A stretch of DNA of 64,000 nucleotides from Leucaena leucocephala (Eukaryota > Streptophyta > Magnoliopsida > Fabales > Fabaceae). Shown piece after piece: positions 12,901 through 21,849 of this stretch. The stretch lies in the NCBI GenBank assembly GCA_037074615.1, contig CM073558.1, positions 5,757,501 through 5,821,500 of the forward strand, read 5' to 3'. A model generated the notes under the pieces. The model was given only the letters and a program-made list of their open reading frames with translations. It did not search any database and was not told the DNA's origin. Both the position numbers and the translations under genes were made by a program. Numbering within the stretch: position 1 is the stretch's first letter; each line of letters starts with the position of its first letter.

Positions 12901-13042
12901 GAAGTGAATTGAGCCTTTCGATAACTGATTTGCACTCATGAGCAAGCTTCGCGTGCTTCCGCCAGGAAGCGTTCTTGATGATTTTCTCAAGCGCAGGAAC
13001 AACGACCTGACTCAGACGGGAATCGGCTTCCGAAGAAGCCAT
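238..13042 (-). CDS. BIG2: BIG-type ARF guanine-nucleotide exchange factor (BIG2/BIG3-like), C-terminus outside window
   Basis: Large Sec7-family GEF that loads GTP onto ARF GTPases, normally at the trans-Golgi/early endosome for secretion and recycling. Ten exons on the minus strand join in frame: 11853-13042, 9802-10119, 9304-9649, 8787-9209, 8408-8700, 7745-8018, 6696-7198, 1584-1905, 1053-1434, 238-923. They total 4737 nt (1579 codons) with no stop, and every junction is GT-AG. The order is DCB (N-terminus), HUS box with NYDCD near residue 490, Sec7 from residue 619 with glutamate finger E708 in [10 protein letters not shown], then HDS regions. The protein follows Arabidopsis BIG2 (about 1790 aa) closely from MASSEADSRL onward, so about 200 C-terminal residues lie left of position 1. 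The start is the first ATG, with G at -3 and +4. The BIG2 versus BIG3 assignment is not certain. The gene is apparently intact although one intron carries a copia element. Confidence 0.95.
1053..1434 (-). CDS. BIG2: BIG exon 9 (HDS2-HDS3)
   Basis: Residues 1224-1350: VFTTAAYDDHKNIVLLAFEI, TETETTTFTDCVNCLIAFTN, and HLYFWFPLLAG at G/GTGAGT. The KEKETSGKISAP stretch is the usual variable loop. Confidence 0.95.
1584..1905 (-). CDS. BIG2: BIG exon 8 (HDS2)
   Basis: Residues 1116-1223: HYNMNRIRLVWSSIWHVLSD through VKSGWKSMFM, near-identical to the family. It is spliced 4.8 kb from exon 7 across the copia element. Acceptor AACAG/GCACTAT and donor ATG/GTAAAG. Confidence 0.95.
2075..2274 (+). repeat. 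5' LTR of copia element
   Basis: About 200 bp, running from TTTAGAGATATT to CTGTAAACCAACA. Contains tandem 33-bp units (2123-2155, 2156-2188 and a partial third), each starting ATTAGTATATAGGATTA. Similar to 6297-6481 but with substitutions and indels. Confidence 0.88.
2275..2288 (+). other. tRNA-iMet primer-binding site
   Basis: TGGTATCAGAGCAG directly after the LTR. This is the standard copia PBS, complementary to the 3' end of initiator methionine tRNA. Confidence 0.88.
2289..3290 (+). other. Leader/gag-position sequence of copia element, no recognisable gag
   Basis: About 1 kb between PBS and protease where gag should lie. I see no open frame and no CCHC zinc knuckle. It is either heavily decayed or replaced by unrelated sequence. 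Confidence 0.5.
3294..3848 (+). pseudogene. copia protease and GAG-pre-integrase fragment
   Basis: Open for 184 codons. SIIDSGATDHMTGN near residue 27 contains the aspartic protease DSGA active site. The following part ends in the GAG-pre-integrase region (LEHLSLSSLKNIYPKF), where the zinc-binding His and Cys are poorly kept. It ends in a stop before integrase. Confidence 0.85.
3895..4799 (+). pseudogene. copia integrase core and C-terminal region, frameshifted
   Basis: Matches the rve integrase core: LMHSDV then an in-frame stop, FVNDYSRITWLYLM, FHSFMLQNGILHQSS and PAHNSVAERKNRHLLEVA. Frame changes near 4260 to FWADAVSTACFLINRMSSS and IFGCVFLGY, then a proline-rich linker. The aspartate usually found in the DNGxE context is asparagine (SNNAKEY), so catalysis is probably lost. 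Confidence 0.8.
4930..5450 (+). pseudogene. copia reverse transcriptase, internally deleted
   Basis: LSQLDIKNTFLNGDLFEEVYMEQPP is the copia RT motif with the first catalytic aspartate. Soon after, sequence jumps from EQPPSSVARGSH to a remnant of DLGSLKYFLEIEV, so the segment with YGLKQSPRAW and the YVDD catalytic motif is missing. Stops and frameshifts occur on both sides. Confidence 0.8.
5654..6157 (+). pseudogene. copia RNase H fragment
   Basis: Frames 5654-5872 and 5897-6157 give TCPDITYPISFLNQFM, ALKHVLHYLK and SQSSAETKYRAMAQSVCKIVW. LWCDNKPAPNIISNSVFHER and HIEINCHFIQNKL follow. This is the Ty1/copia RNase H. A frame break lies near 5870. Confidence 0.85.
6297..6481 (+). repeat. 3' LTR of copia element
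   Basis: Starts TTTAGAGATATTATAATA after the purine-rich tract TTGAGGGAGAG and ends CTGTAAACCAATA. It is followed by the GAGAC target duplication. Contains the same 33-bp internal repeats as the 5' LTR. Confidence 0.87.
6696..7198 (-). CDS. BIG2: BIG exon 7 (HDS1-HDS2 linker)
   Basis: Residues 949-1115. Starts AIVTIADEDGNYLQEAWEHI, continues through HLLGEGAPPDATFF and a variable Ser/Gly-rich part, and ends FSLTKIVEIA at GC/GTAAGT. The intron that follows contains the copia insertion. Confidence 0.95.
7745..8018 (-). CDS. BIG2: BIG exon 6 (HDS1)
   Basis: Residues 857-948, downstream-of-Sec7 helical region: AYYAATDVVILRFM, APMLAAFSVALDQSDD, HVTSVMTMKTHRDAFV. Acceptor TGTAG/GTCAGCC and donor AAG/GTTAGT. 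Confidence 0.95.
8408..8700 (-). CDS. BIG2: BIG exon 5 (end of Sec7)
   Basis: Residues 760-857. Starts at MSADDFIRNNRGIDDGKDLP, the last Sec7 helices, and ends KEKARKSE at a GA/GTATGTT donor. The codon is completed by the next exon. Confidence 0.95.
8787..9209 (-). CDS. BIG2: BIG exon 4 (Sec7 core with glutamate finger)
   Basis: Residues 619-759, most of the Sec7 domain. [20 protein letters not shown] contains the catalytic glutamate (E708). AYSVIMLNTDAHNP (from residue 741) is the second conserved motif, lining the ARF and brefeldin A site. Phase 0 at both ends. Confidence 0.97.
9304..9649 (-). CDS. BIG2: BIG exon 3 (end of HUS and acidic linker to Sec7)
   Basis: Residues 503-618. MVNGLLKTAQGVPPG completes the HUS region. 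A Ser/Asp/Glu-rich low-complexity linker follows, then IEQRRAYKLELQ directly before Sec7. It ends in phase 0 at CAG/GTGAGC. Confidence 0.95.
9802..10119 (-). CDS. BIG2: BIG exon 2 (HUS region)
   Basis: Residues 397-502. It carries LGAIKQYLCLSLLKN and the HUS signature ILVDIFLNYDCDVNSSNIFER, shared by large ARF-GEFs, which binds the DCB region. Acceptor is ACAG/GTTTTTG and donor GAGAG/GTGAGG. It follows a 1.7-kb intron. Confidence 0.95.
10120..11852 (-). other. BIG intron 1 (1.7 kb)
   Basis: Non-coding, between the GTATCG donor and the TTTCATGATGAAACAG acceptor side. The only structure seen is an old local duplication, 10351-10500 against 10599-10770. Confidence 0.8.
10351..10770. repeat. Diverged tandem duplication in BIG intron 1
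   Basis: CTATGTACACTGAAAAA at 10351 recurs at 10599 (offset 248). Downstream similarity includes AACAGTTAAGGGCATTTTA against AACAGTTTAGGGCATTTTA. Indels and substitutions show it is old. Confidence 0.7.
11853..13042 (-). CDS. BIG2: BIG exon 1 (DCB domain)
   Basis: Encodes residues 1-396 plus two bases. It holds the DCB (dimerisation/cyclophilin-binding) region, including VDAIQKLIAHGYLRG and the conserved IQPIVVAELMEP stretch. It ends at an AG/GTATCG donor after TSE-R. The next exon supplies FLGAIKQYL, as in Arabidopsis BIG2. Confidence 0.95.
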
Positions 13043-13380
13043 TCCCGAGCTGGGAAGGAGCTCTGACTCAGTGACAGTTGGTATCTTGAAATTGGAGAAG
13101 GAAAACGAAGCCGCTTCAAGCTAAGACCTTTCCATGAGCTCCATGAGTTGCTTCAACAATGGCAGCGAGTTAACTCAGTGAGTTTGCGGTTGCTCACCCT
13201 ATCTCCTATTATGGCACTTCGATTCATTCATCAATGGAGAAGGAAGTGAGGTTCAGAGGATCTGATCGTAACGAAGGAGAAGAGGGTCAGATTTGAGATC
13301 TCGTTTAGGTTCTCTCCTCGAAGGTCCAAGATTAGGTATGAATTTACCGGAACACCCTTTCATTCATGGTGAATAAGTGA
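13043..13380 (-). promoter_or_regulatory. 5' UTR and proximal promoter of the BIG gene
   Basis: Moderately GC-richer sequence just upstream of the ATG, with CT/GA-rich tracts (minus-strand GAGGAGAGAACC near 13315). No clear TATA box, which would fit a housekeeping gene. The transcription start is not defined. Confidence 0.45.
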
Positions 13381-14017
13381 GGTTATGTCGTAATAAAGTG
13401 ATCAAAGTAGGGGTAATTACGGGACAGAAAGATATTGCTTCTATGGTAAGATGGCTTAATTAAGTATAGATCTCGTATAAATGCCTTCATAATTATTTTT
13501 TTGTCTTTTCTACTTTTCTTCCAATTTTCCTTGAAAAGTCTTTTGTTTTGGTAAATTTTGGGGAACAAAAACTCATTTTAGACTTGAGTGAATTATCTGT
13601 CAATAAAAATTAAGGAACTAAAATTATCATAATTTGAAGATTTTACATCCATATTCAAATTGCATTTTTCCTAACTGTTAAGGTTTTATTTTACCCCAAA
13701 AAAAAGTTGTAACATTACATTTGATTTTTTTTAGCTATTTATTACATTACAAAAACGTTTTTTTTTTTGCCATTATAATATCATTAATGCATACTATTTT
13801 GAGATGACAAGAAACAGGGTAAATCAAATGTTTAGATAAATATTCTTTCCAACAATTTTTAGATAAATATTTGATGGTTCACGTGTCAAAAAATAAATAT
13901 CATTAGTTGCTAGTATTTGCATATTATACTAACTTTAGATTTTATCATGAGTTAATTAATTTTTTAAAATAAATTAAAAAAATTAAATAAACTAATTAAT
14001 TATAATTAATATAATAA
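13381..14017. other. AT-rich intergenic DNA between BIG and RTE element
   Basis: No gene seen; AT-rich with poly-A/T runs. The repeated TTTAGATAAATATT (13832, 13858) is a short local repeat. Confidence 0.6.
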
Positions 14018-14054
14018 TTAATTGATTACAATAATAATAACAAGTCTTATCTCA

Positions 14055-14309
14055 TTAAATGGGGTCGGCTACATGGATCATACGACGCCATTGTGCTCTA
14101 TCAAAAACTAAATCTTTGGATAGGTTATTAACCAAGAGATCCTGCTCAATGACCTCTTTGAACGTTCTCTTTGGTCTTCCTCTAGTCCTTTTAACCGGTA
14201 TCCATACTTTTTGATTCACCCTCTTCACTGGCGCATCCCTTGGCCTTCTTTGTACGTGTCCAAACCACCTAAGACGGTTATCTAGCATTTTCTCTTCAAT
14301 AGGTGCCAC
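14055..14309 (-). pseudogene. RTE C-terminal domain fragment
   Basis: EEKMLDNRLRWFGHVQRRP, RTRGRPKRTFKEVIEQDL and RAQWRRMIHVADP form the hallmark C-terminus of plant RTE elements. The stop is followed by the element's short 3' end. Confidence 0.9.
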
Positions 14310-14422
14310 TCCAACTCTTCCTCATATATGTTCATTACGAATCTTATCTTTTCTTGTATACCCACACATCCATCTCAACATCCTCATCTCAGCTACCCCA
14401 ACTTTATGCCCGTGATATCCTT

Positions 14423-15043
14423 TTAAAGCCCAGCATTCACTTCCATAAAGTATTGCTGTCTTATAGCAATGCGATAAAATTTTCTTTTTACTTTATCTGG
14501 TACTTTCCAATCATATATAATCCCAGTGGCCTTTATCCATTTAAACCACCCAGCCTGAATTCTATGATGAACATCCTCCAAAATTTCACCGTCCTTCTGT
14601 ATAACTGATCCCAAATATTTGAACTTATCTATTTGTGGAATAACTTGATCTCCTAATCTGACCTCCAAGTTACTTCTAACTTGCCTCTTATCAAAATTGC
14701 AATGCATATATTCAGTCTTACTTCTACTCAGACGAAAGCCCTTTGACTCTAAAGTACTTCTCCATAACTCAAGTTTAAAATTAATTTCTTCTCTTGACTC
14801 CGCTACAAGAACTATATCGTCAGCAAAAAGCATGCACTTAGGGATTTCTTCTTGAATAGGCTTAGTTAGAACATCCACTACTAGATTAAATAAATAAGGA
14901 CTCAAGAATGATCCCTGATATAGATCAATCCTTATGGGAAAATCCTTTGTTTCGCCCCCAAACGTTCTTACAGTAGTTGTTACCCCATCATACATATCTT
15001 GTATTGCCTTGATATATGCCATGCATACACATTTCTTTTCCAA
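14423..15043 (-). pseudogene. RTE reverse transcriptase fragment
   Basis: 206-codon open frame with YQGSFLSPYLFNLVVDVL, where the RQGSALSPYLF motif of functional elements has drifted. Also MLFADDIVLVAESREE (catalytic FADD), SRSKTEYMHCNF and LGSVIQKDGEI. The frame is interrupted on both sides, so no functional product is expected. Confidence 0.88.
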
Positions 15044-15939
15044 AGCTTTCTAAAGCACCTCCCTTGGCACTCGATCATATGTTTTTTTTAAATCAATGAA
15101 GACCATATGCAAGTCTCTTCTTTTAGTCCGGTACCTTTCCATTAACCCCCTTAATAAATAAATCGCCTCTATTGTAGACCTACCGGCATAAAACCACACT
15201 TATTCTCAGTAATATCAGTCTCTAATCCCAACCTGTGTTGAATTACCTTTTCCCACAACTTCATAGTGTGACTCATAAGCTTTATCCCCCTGTAGTTTGC
15301 ACAATTTTAAATATCCCCTTTATTTTTGTAAATAAGAACTAAAATACTTTTCCTCCATTCTTCCGGCATTTTCTTAGAAGTTAAAATCATATTAAAAAGT
15401 TTAGCAACCCACACCACCCCCACTTCACCTAAATACTTCCAAACTTTAATAGGAATACCATCAGGTTCAACAGCTTTACTATTTTCTATTTTCTTAAGCG
15501 CCTCTTTAACCTCACGACACGGATCCTACGGTAAAAAGTCAAATTTAGTTCAATTTCTCGTGTTAAATCCTCTAGCTCATAACTCGACCCTCCTCCCTCA
15601 TTAAACAATTTGTAAAAATAGGTCTCCCACTGTTCTTTAATATCACTATATGTAACCAAAACATTACCTTCTTCATCCTTAATACATCGTACTTGATCTA
15701 AATCCCTCAATTTCCTTTCCCTGTCTCTTACAATCTTATAAATCTTTCATTTTTTCGACTTTGTCTCTAACTCTTTATAAAATTCCTCAAAAGCCTTAAA
15801 ACGAGATACACTCACTGCCTTCTTAATTGATTAATTTAGATAAATTGATAAATATATAAATTTATATGGAGAAATTAAATTTAATTATAATTTATTTATT
15901 TAGTTTATTAATTTTAAAAAGGGAGTATTAATTCATTAT

Positions 15940-17315
15940 GGTCAAATCTCATTATGCATTGTATTTTAACCCCTACAATCCTTTGGAATGGTCGACCCAC
16001 GAAACCTTTTGCCCTCGAGGTATTCGGCAAGGCGATCCATTATCACCGTATATCTTCGTCATTTGTATGGAACGCCTCTCTCAAGCTATTTACCAAAGAA
16101 GTTAGGCAAACTAACTGGGATATCATCAAGCTTGGCAGGAAAGGGTCACCCACCCCTTTCTCGCCTCTTTTTTGCCTACAACCTTATCTTTTCAGCACTA
16201 CCACCTCCAAGCAGCTTCACCTGATCCAATCTTTGCTTGCGGATTTTTGTGCAGCTTCTGGACATGTTGTTAGTCAAAGTAAGACTAGGATTCATTTTTC
16301 GAAGAACGTGGGAAGACAGGAAGCTATGCAAATTTGCTAATTTCTGAACTTCCAGAGCACAGATCACTTGGGAAAGTATTTAGGTGTGTGTTCCTTTACT
16401 CCATTCTCGTGTTAACAAGGACACTTATGCATACCTTACAAAGCGTGTTCAAAGCTAACTTGCCAACTGGAAAGCAAAGTCTTTATCCTTTGCTGGGCGA
16501 CTCACTCTTGATAAGTCTGTTCTTAGTGCCATTCCCCTGTATCCCATGTAAACTTCTCAGCTCCCTGTTAGCTGCATCTAAAAACATTGAGAAAATAACT
16601 CGAAGATTTGTATGGGGATTTGATAACAATGGTAGAAAACCAAGCTTGCTCAAGTGCCAGGAAATATGCCAGCCTCTAAAGCATGGTGGAGTAGAATCAC
16701 TGACTTACAAGGCCAGAACTATGCCTTTTTAGCAAAGCTTGCCTTCCAATTAGTTCATAATCCTAAGGTGTTTTGGATTCAAGTGGTAAGGGCTAAATAC
16801 AATTGGTCTGCTTCTAATAACTATAAATTCCAAACTCGCATTTCATCTCACATTTGGCGTAGCATAGCCAATGTTTGCAATGAGGCAGAGCTAAACATTA
16901 TGTGGCTCCTTGGTGATGGAACAACGATCAGGTTTTGGTCGAACTATTGGGTAGGGTTGAAACTCCTCAGTTATGCAGATATTCCTGAAAAGAAGCTACA
17001 TCTTTCTCTCAGCCACTTTGAATAATTTGGGTCAATGGAGGTGGAGCAATTTTCAGCACCTTCTCCCTCCTAATATCCTCTTATAGATCACTATGATTGG
17101 ACCACCAACTGAAAGCATGACTGCTGACTCATGTTATTGGAGCGAGACACCAAACGGATCCTTCATAGTTTCTTCTGCCTATCGTGTTAATCTTTCTCCT
17201 ACTTGGAATGACCAGGACAGTTGTTGGAGTATGGTTTGTAAGTGGCATGGCCTTTAGAGGGTAAGATCCTTCCTATGGCTTACGCTAAAGAACAAGTTAC
17301 TTACTAATGCTAAGT
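15940..17315 (+). mobile_element. L1-type LINE fragment (RT to zf-RVT), dead
   Basis: Plus strand, several frames. GIRQGDPLSPYIFVICMERL (near 16018) is an L1 RT motif. FAYN stands where the catalytic FADD should be (near 16170). ASGHVVSQSKTRIHFSKN, RRFVWGFDNNGRK, LLGDGTTIRFWSNYW and a zf-RVT region with SFIVSSAYRVNLS follow. Both ends are abrupt; no poly-A tail or target duplication seen. Confidence 0.85.
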
Positions 17316-17640
17316 GTATAATGAGAAATAATTTATTATATAATTCTAGAGAGAATTAGTGTATAACTATGGACTGACAGATATTATATGAACTCTATTA
17401 AAATAATTTGTAACTAAGTAATTTATTAAAAGTATTATTTTAAAATTATTCTATCATTTTATATTCTATATAGTCTTACTGATTTAAAAAATCTTTTTTT
17501 AAAAAATATTTTATATTCATTATTACTATTTTTCTTGTACTCATAATTTAATATTTATAATATTTCTTTTTTTATAAAAGTGAAGCAATAGTCCAAACAA
17601 AATAATTACACAAGTGGAAAATTTAATCTTAATCTCTCAT
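17316..17640. other. AT-rich junction between two opposed L1 fragments
   Basis: No coding sequence. A poly-T stretch near 17568 (TTCTTTTTTTATAAAAG) could be the poly-A tail of the minus-strand L1 to its right. Confidence 0.45.
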
Positions 17641-19530
17641 AATCTAATTGATTCCTCAAATGAAAATTGCAAGTGGTATGTATCGAAGATCTGGAGGGTC
17701 TTTCTTTTGTCAAAGCACCTGCCATCATATTCCTCTCTCTCTAGATGTATGTTAATTACACCTCCCATGGCCTACTAATCAGTTATTTGATCTGAACAAT
17801 GAGTAAACTTTCAAACTGATTATTGTTCTCCTTTTCCAATATCTCCACAAGTACTTTAGAATCTGACTTGAGGATCAACCTCCTGTGACCATAATCCCAA
17901 GCAATTGTGAGACATTTAAAGATAGCCCACTATTCCATTTCTAATGCACTACATGATCTAATGAAATTGGAAAATCCTACCCCCCCAATTGCTTGTATAA
18001 TCTCTTATTAGACCCCCACAACTCACAATACTACGTGAGGCTGACATGGCACCGTCAACATTAATCTTTAACCAACCCTGTGGTGGAAGATTACACTATA
18101 AGGAACCATGAGATGATGTTGCTTGATCCACATGGCCTCCACTAGGGTGAGCATAATGAGACCAAATTTGTAATATAACATGTTCTGTAGGCTTCCCTTC
18201 ACCCAGATTAAAAATCATAGAATTCCTCCAAAGCCAAAGCTTCCAAATTGTGACTCCCCAAATAATGTTCTATTTACTTCCCACAGTGCCTAGCTCTCTC
18301 TTAAGATTTAAGGAAAATCAAACTTTAAGAGAAGCAGCAAAAAAAGAGGCAAAGTACTGAGGGAGAAGTAATTTCTTCCACATAATCTTTGCATAATGAC
18401 AATCTCTCAAAACATGTAGAATATTCTCTTCTCTATAATTACAAAATAGGCAAGAAGCATAAATTGATGACCACTTACTCCTCCGCACATTAGTGAGAAG
18501 CCTATTGTTAAAAGTCATCCACATAAACACTCTAATATGTTCAACCCCCTGCCATTTCCAAATATCTCTGTATAATGAATTGTAATGGTTGTCAACATTT
18601 TCTTCCAATAAATAGTATGCACTTTTGATGGAGAATAAACCATTCAAAATAGCATTCTAAGACATAATGTCAGAACCAGCTTCGATCATAGGTGGTAAAA
18701 CTGAGATTAAAGGTTGAAAAACACTGCTTGTAACAATGCTTGCCAACTTTTGAAAATTCCAAGTTCCATACATGACCTAATCAGCCACATAGCTCTCTTC
18801 TTTCTCTCTTATAAGTGCTCTAATGTACAGATCTCTTATTTTTTTTTTATCAGGAAATAACCAAAAATCAGTGAAAAACTTCACCATAAGTCCATCTCTG
18901 ATATTCCATTTCATACCTTTTGCAATCACTTCCTTTTGCTACGATACAAATTTTCATAAGTCGAAATCATCTTTAGAAGAATCAAGTAGATTGTCTTCAT
19001 TCCTCAACATATACTTATGTAACAAGACCTCAGCCCACAACCTTTTTGAACCCAATAGTAGATTCCAAGCAATTTTTGCACCACATGTACAATTAAAGAG
19101 ACTAACCTCTTAAAACCAAGTCCCTTGTATAGTTTGGGCTCAGTCAACTGTTTCCAACCAATTGGATGATATGCATGTTGTAAATGACTCTTCCCCCAAA
19201 TAAAATCTCTTTGCAATTTCTCCACTTCAAAACATACCTTAGCATGTATTCTTGAAACCTGCATTGGGTACAAAGGAATGGAACTGATCACTGACTTTAC
19301 TAAGGTAATGCGTCCCGCCATTGAAAGAGTATTTTCCTTTCATGCAGCCAACTTAAATTTGACTCTATCTATAATATAATGGAAGGTTTATGAAAGCTTC
19401 CTCTGTTTAGTAATAGAAAAACCAAGATACCTCCCTATATCAATAGATATATTCATCCCTACTATATCCTTAATACATATTCGAGTCACCTGGTTCACCC
19501 TTGGAGAAAAGAAAACTGATGATTTGTGTT
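17641..19530 (-). mobile_element. L1-type LINE 3' part (RT C-terminus, zf-RVT, RNase H), dead
   Basis: Minus strand, reading right to left. MAGRITLVKSVISSIPLYPM and FIWGKSHLQHAYHPIGW (19004-19321) are the RT C-terminal region. FSIKSAYYLLEEN, RVFMWMTFNNRLLTN and CLFCNYREENILHVLRDC (18318-18647) are the zf-RVT zinc knuckle. PPQGWLKINVDGAMSAS (near 18060-18085) opens a broken RNase H. Many stops. Confidence 0.85.
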
Positions 19531-21444
19531 AGTGTGTGGGACTGTACAAAAAAATGGAAAATTATAATAAAATTTTAAGAAAATAATTTAATCATTAAAA
19601 ATTTTTAAATAATATAAATTTATTATCAATTTCTACACTAGAATTTATCATTATTAGCTCTTCAGTTTTCATTAGGACTTTTGGATAATTAAATCCCTTA
19701 TTTAAGACTTGTAATTCTTCAAACAGTAATGGGCTTATTTTGATAAGAGTTTAGAAAATGTTTTATGAAAATTAGAAAATAGTTTTTGGAGAAGAGTTTA
19801 TAAAAAAAAGTGATTCTTAATAAATTAGTGTTTGGATAATTATTATCAAAAGGATTTTTGTAATTGAAAAATTACCATAAAAGATATTATTTTATTAAAA
19901 ATAGGAGAGAGAAGAGAGGAGAAAATGTGTAGGGAATAAAAAAAATAAAGGTAAAATAATGATTGAGTAATCTATAAACTCTTTTACTGTTTCAGAAACT
20001 AGTCTCAGTAGTTTATCTAAAACTTTAATTTTAAATTATAATTTAGTCCAAAAGTCTTTTTGGAAAAATATACCTATTTATTTTAAAATTTACTCAAACT
20101 AAAGTTTAAACTAAAAACAATTTTAAAAATTTTCAAACACATACAATTATCCATCACAAACTTCGGTTTGACATGCCAAGAGAGCCAAAATATATTGTAC
20201 AGGATAAATATATCACAACCTAGCGAGTATCAATGACTTTTAAAAAACATCGTCCAAACTATTATCTTTTTTGGCCAAAAAATCTATTATATTCAAAATC
20301 ACAATTTTTAATTGATTTTATCCAAATTGTATTCTTCAACTATTAATCTAAACACGCCCTTAAAAGATTAGGAAAGAATGGATAAACCAAGGAAGGAGAA
20401 TCATATAAACATTTTTCCCATAAAACTATGGTAGAACACTAAAATTTAGTGAAAAAAAGTTAAAATTTATTCTCAAAAAGCAAAAAAAAAAAAAATCATA
20501 ACATCTTTTTTATGTTTTGTCACCTTTCTCTCTACAAAATTAGAAAAGAGGGGAAGAACATCATGTTTTCATTAATGACAATTATATTAATAAAGTAAAC
20601 TATGTTTTCTCCCTTCATTTTAGTACCTTAGATATGTTATGCTAAAAATAATGATCCAAACAATTGGTTTACTTTTTTGTTTTCAAAATTTGTTCTGAAA
20701 AATTTACTTTACAAAATTGTTTTAAGAACATACAAAATAAATAAAAGAATCAAACAAGTCCATAGAGCAATGTACTTTTTTAAAAAATAATTAGGGTTTT
20801 TTTTCCCAAATTCTGTATGGACTGATACTCTGATTTGTCAAATTTTGGATCCCCTTATGCAAATATTTTTCATATTCGTGATGCCCATAAATGAAGAAAC
20901 TCATTGGTTTGGATTTTACTAATTACTCCCCCCTTCCCTCCCTTACTTTTCATTATTAATGAGAAAATATCAATATAAATAGAGATCATTTAAAAAAATT
21001 AATAAATATTAAAAATATATCTTATATATAAGATTAAAATGAATTATATAATTAAGTCAGAGTATGAATAATCAACAAATCAAAGTAAGACAAAAGGCAA
21101 CAGAGCATGAACGTATTTAAGGTTTCAGAAGAAAGGATTATGTGGAATATTGGGCTTTTGAAAGCCCAAAATTGAATAGAAAGATATGAAAGCAGGGCCC
21201 AAAATAAGTAAACAAAATATTAAAAATGACGAGTCATTAATAATGCAAGGCTACACTAAAATAAGTTCATCAATTAGTATTTAACGAAAAGAAATGGGAG
21301 ACTGGGATTAAAGGGGGGGAAAAGATTCAAAGAACAGTTATTATAATAACTGCCTAATTTTGAATACCTTTAATAAGAAATTATATGTAAACCACTTTTT
21401 CCCTAACTGAAGACCAAGATTGGCCGCTGAAATTGTCAGAATCA
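19531..21444. other. AT-rich intergenic DNA 3' of the LBD30-like gene
   Basis: No gene. Contains one copy of the dispersed MITE-like family (19731-20144) and probably the 3' UTR and terminator of the minus-strand LBD gene next to 21444. Confidence 0.55.
19731..20144 (-). repeat. MITE-like dispersed repeat, copy 1
   Basis: Starts GGGCTTATTTTGATAAGAG and ends TTTTCAAACACATAC. The internal GA-rich AGGAGAGAGAAGAGAGG is the complement of the CT-rich core in plus copies. Same family as copies at 22001, 24626, 31559, 37166 and 53171. Confidence 0.65.
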
Positions 21445-21849
21445 TCATTTGGAAAGTGATGGAGATGAAGAGGAGGCTTTTGTGCAAGACATGGGTGCTG
21501 ATGAAGATGGAGGTGACCCATATCTGTTGATCAGTTCTCTCGCTAGGGCATGAAGATCGCCACCGCAGCTAGCAGTACCTACTGATGGCAAGCCAGTAGG
21601 CCCATATTGGCGCTGGTCCAATATAGGCCGTTGTGTCGGGGCCCAAGAAGTTTGGACCATCGGATCGAAGAGAGAAGACAAATCATATGTCAGCGGGAGA
21701 GAAGAGGCTACGTCGGACGAGCTGTTGCCAATCGAGAGGGTTGTCGTTGCCGGCGGCGCTTGTGGCAGTGGAGGAGGTGGTGGTTGGGGCAACTCTAATG
21801 TAGCAAGGTGACCTTGCAAATAAGAAAGTTCTGCTTGTAGATTCACAAC
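21445..21849 (-). CDS. LBD30: LBD30-like exon 2 (coiled coil and C-terminal region)
   Basis: 135 codons including TGA at 21445-21447. Acceptor TTCAACAG/GTTGTG. Begins VVNLQAELSYLQGHL and contains a polyproline run (LPQPPPPPLPQAPP) and GGDLHALAREL. Confidence 0.93.
   Translation of the reverse strand, partial: VVNLQAELSYLQGHLATLELPQPPPPPLPQAPPATTTLSIGNSSSDVASSLPLTYDLSSLFDPMVQTSWAPTQRPILDQRQYGPTGLPSVGTASCGGDLHALARELINRYGSPPSSSAPMSCTKASSSSPSLSK

Larger units (their letters stand above)
14029..15822 (-). mobile_element. 5'-truncated RTE-clade non-LTR retrotransposon
   Basis: Minus-strand LINE fragment. From 5' to 3' it shows FKAFEEFYKELETK and RDLDQVRCIKDEEGNVLV (15486-15710). The reverse transcriptase palm MLFADDIVLVAES lies in 14423-15043, with FADD intact. 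The conserved RTE C-terminus LRWFGHVQRRP and AQWRRMIHVADP lies in 14055-14309. Stops and frameshifts break the ORF and no endonuclease domain remains. The 3' end is a TTATTATTATTG-type tail (14029-14045 in plus coordinates). An 11-bp direct repeat, TTAATTGATTA, flanks it at 14018-14028 and 15823-15833, fitting target-primed insertion with 5' truncation. Confidence 0.92.
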
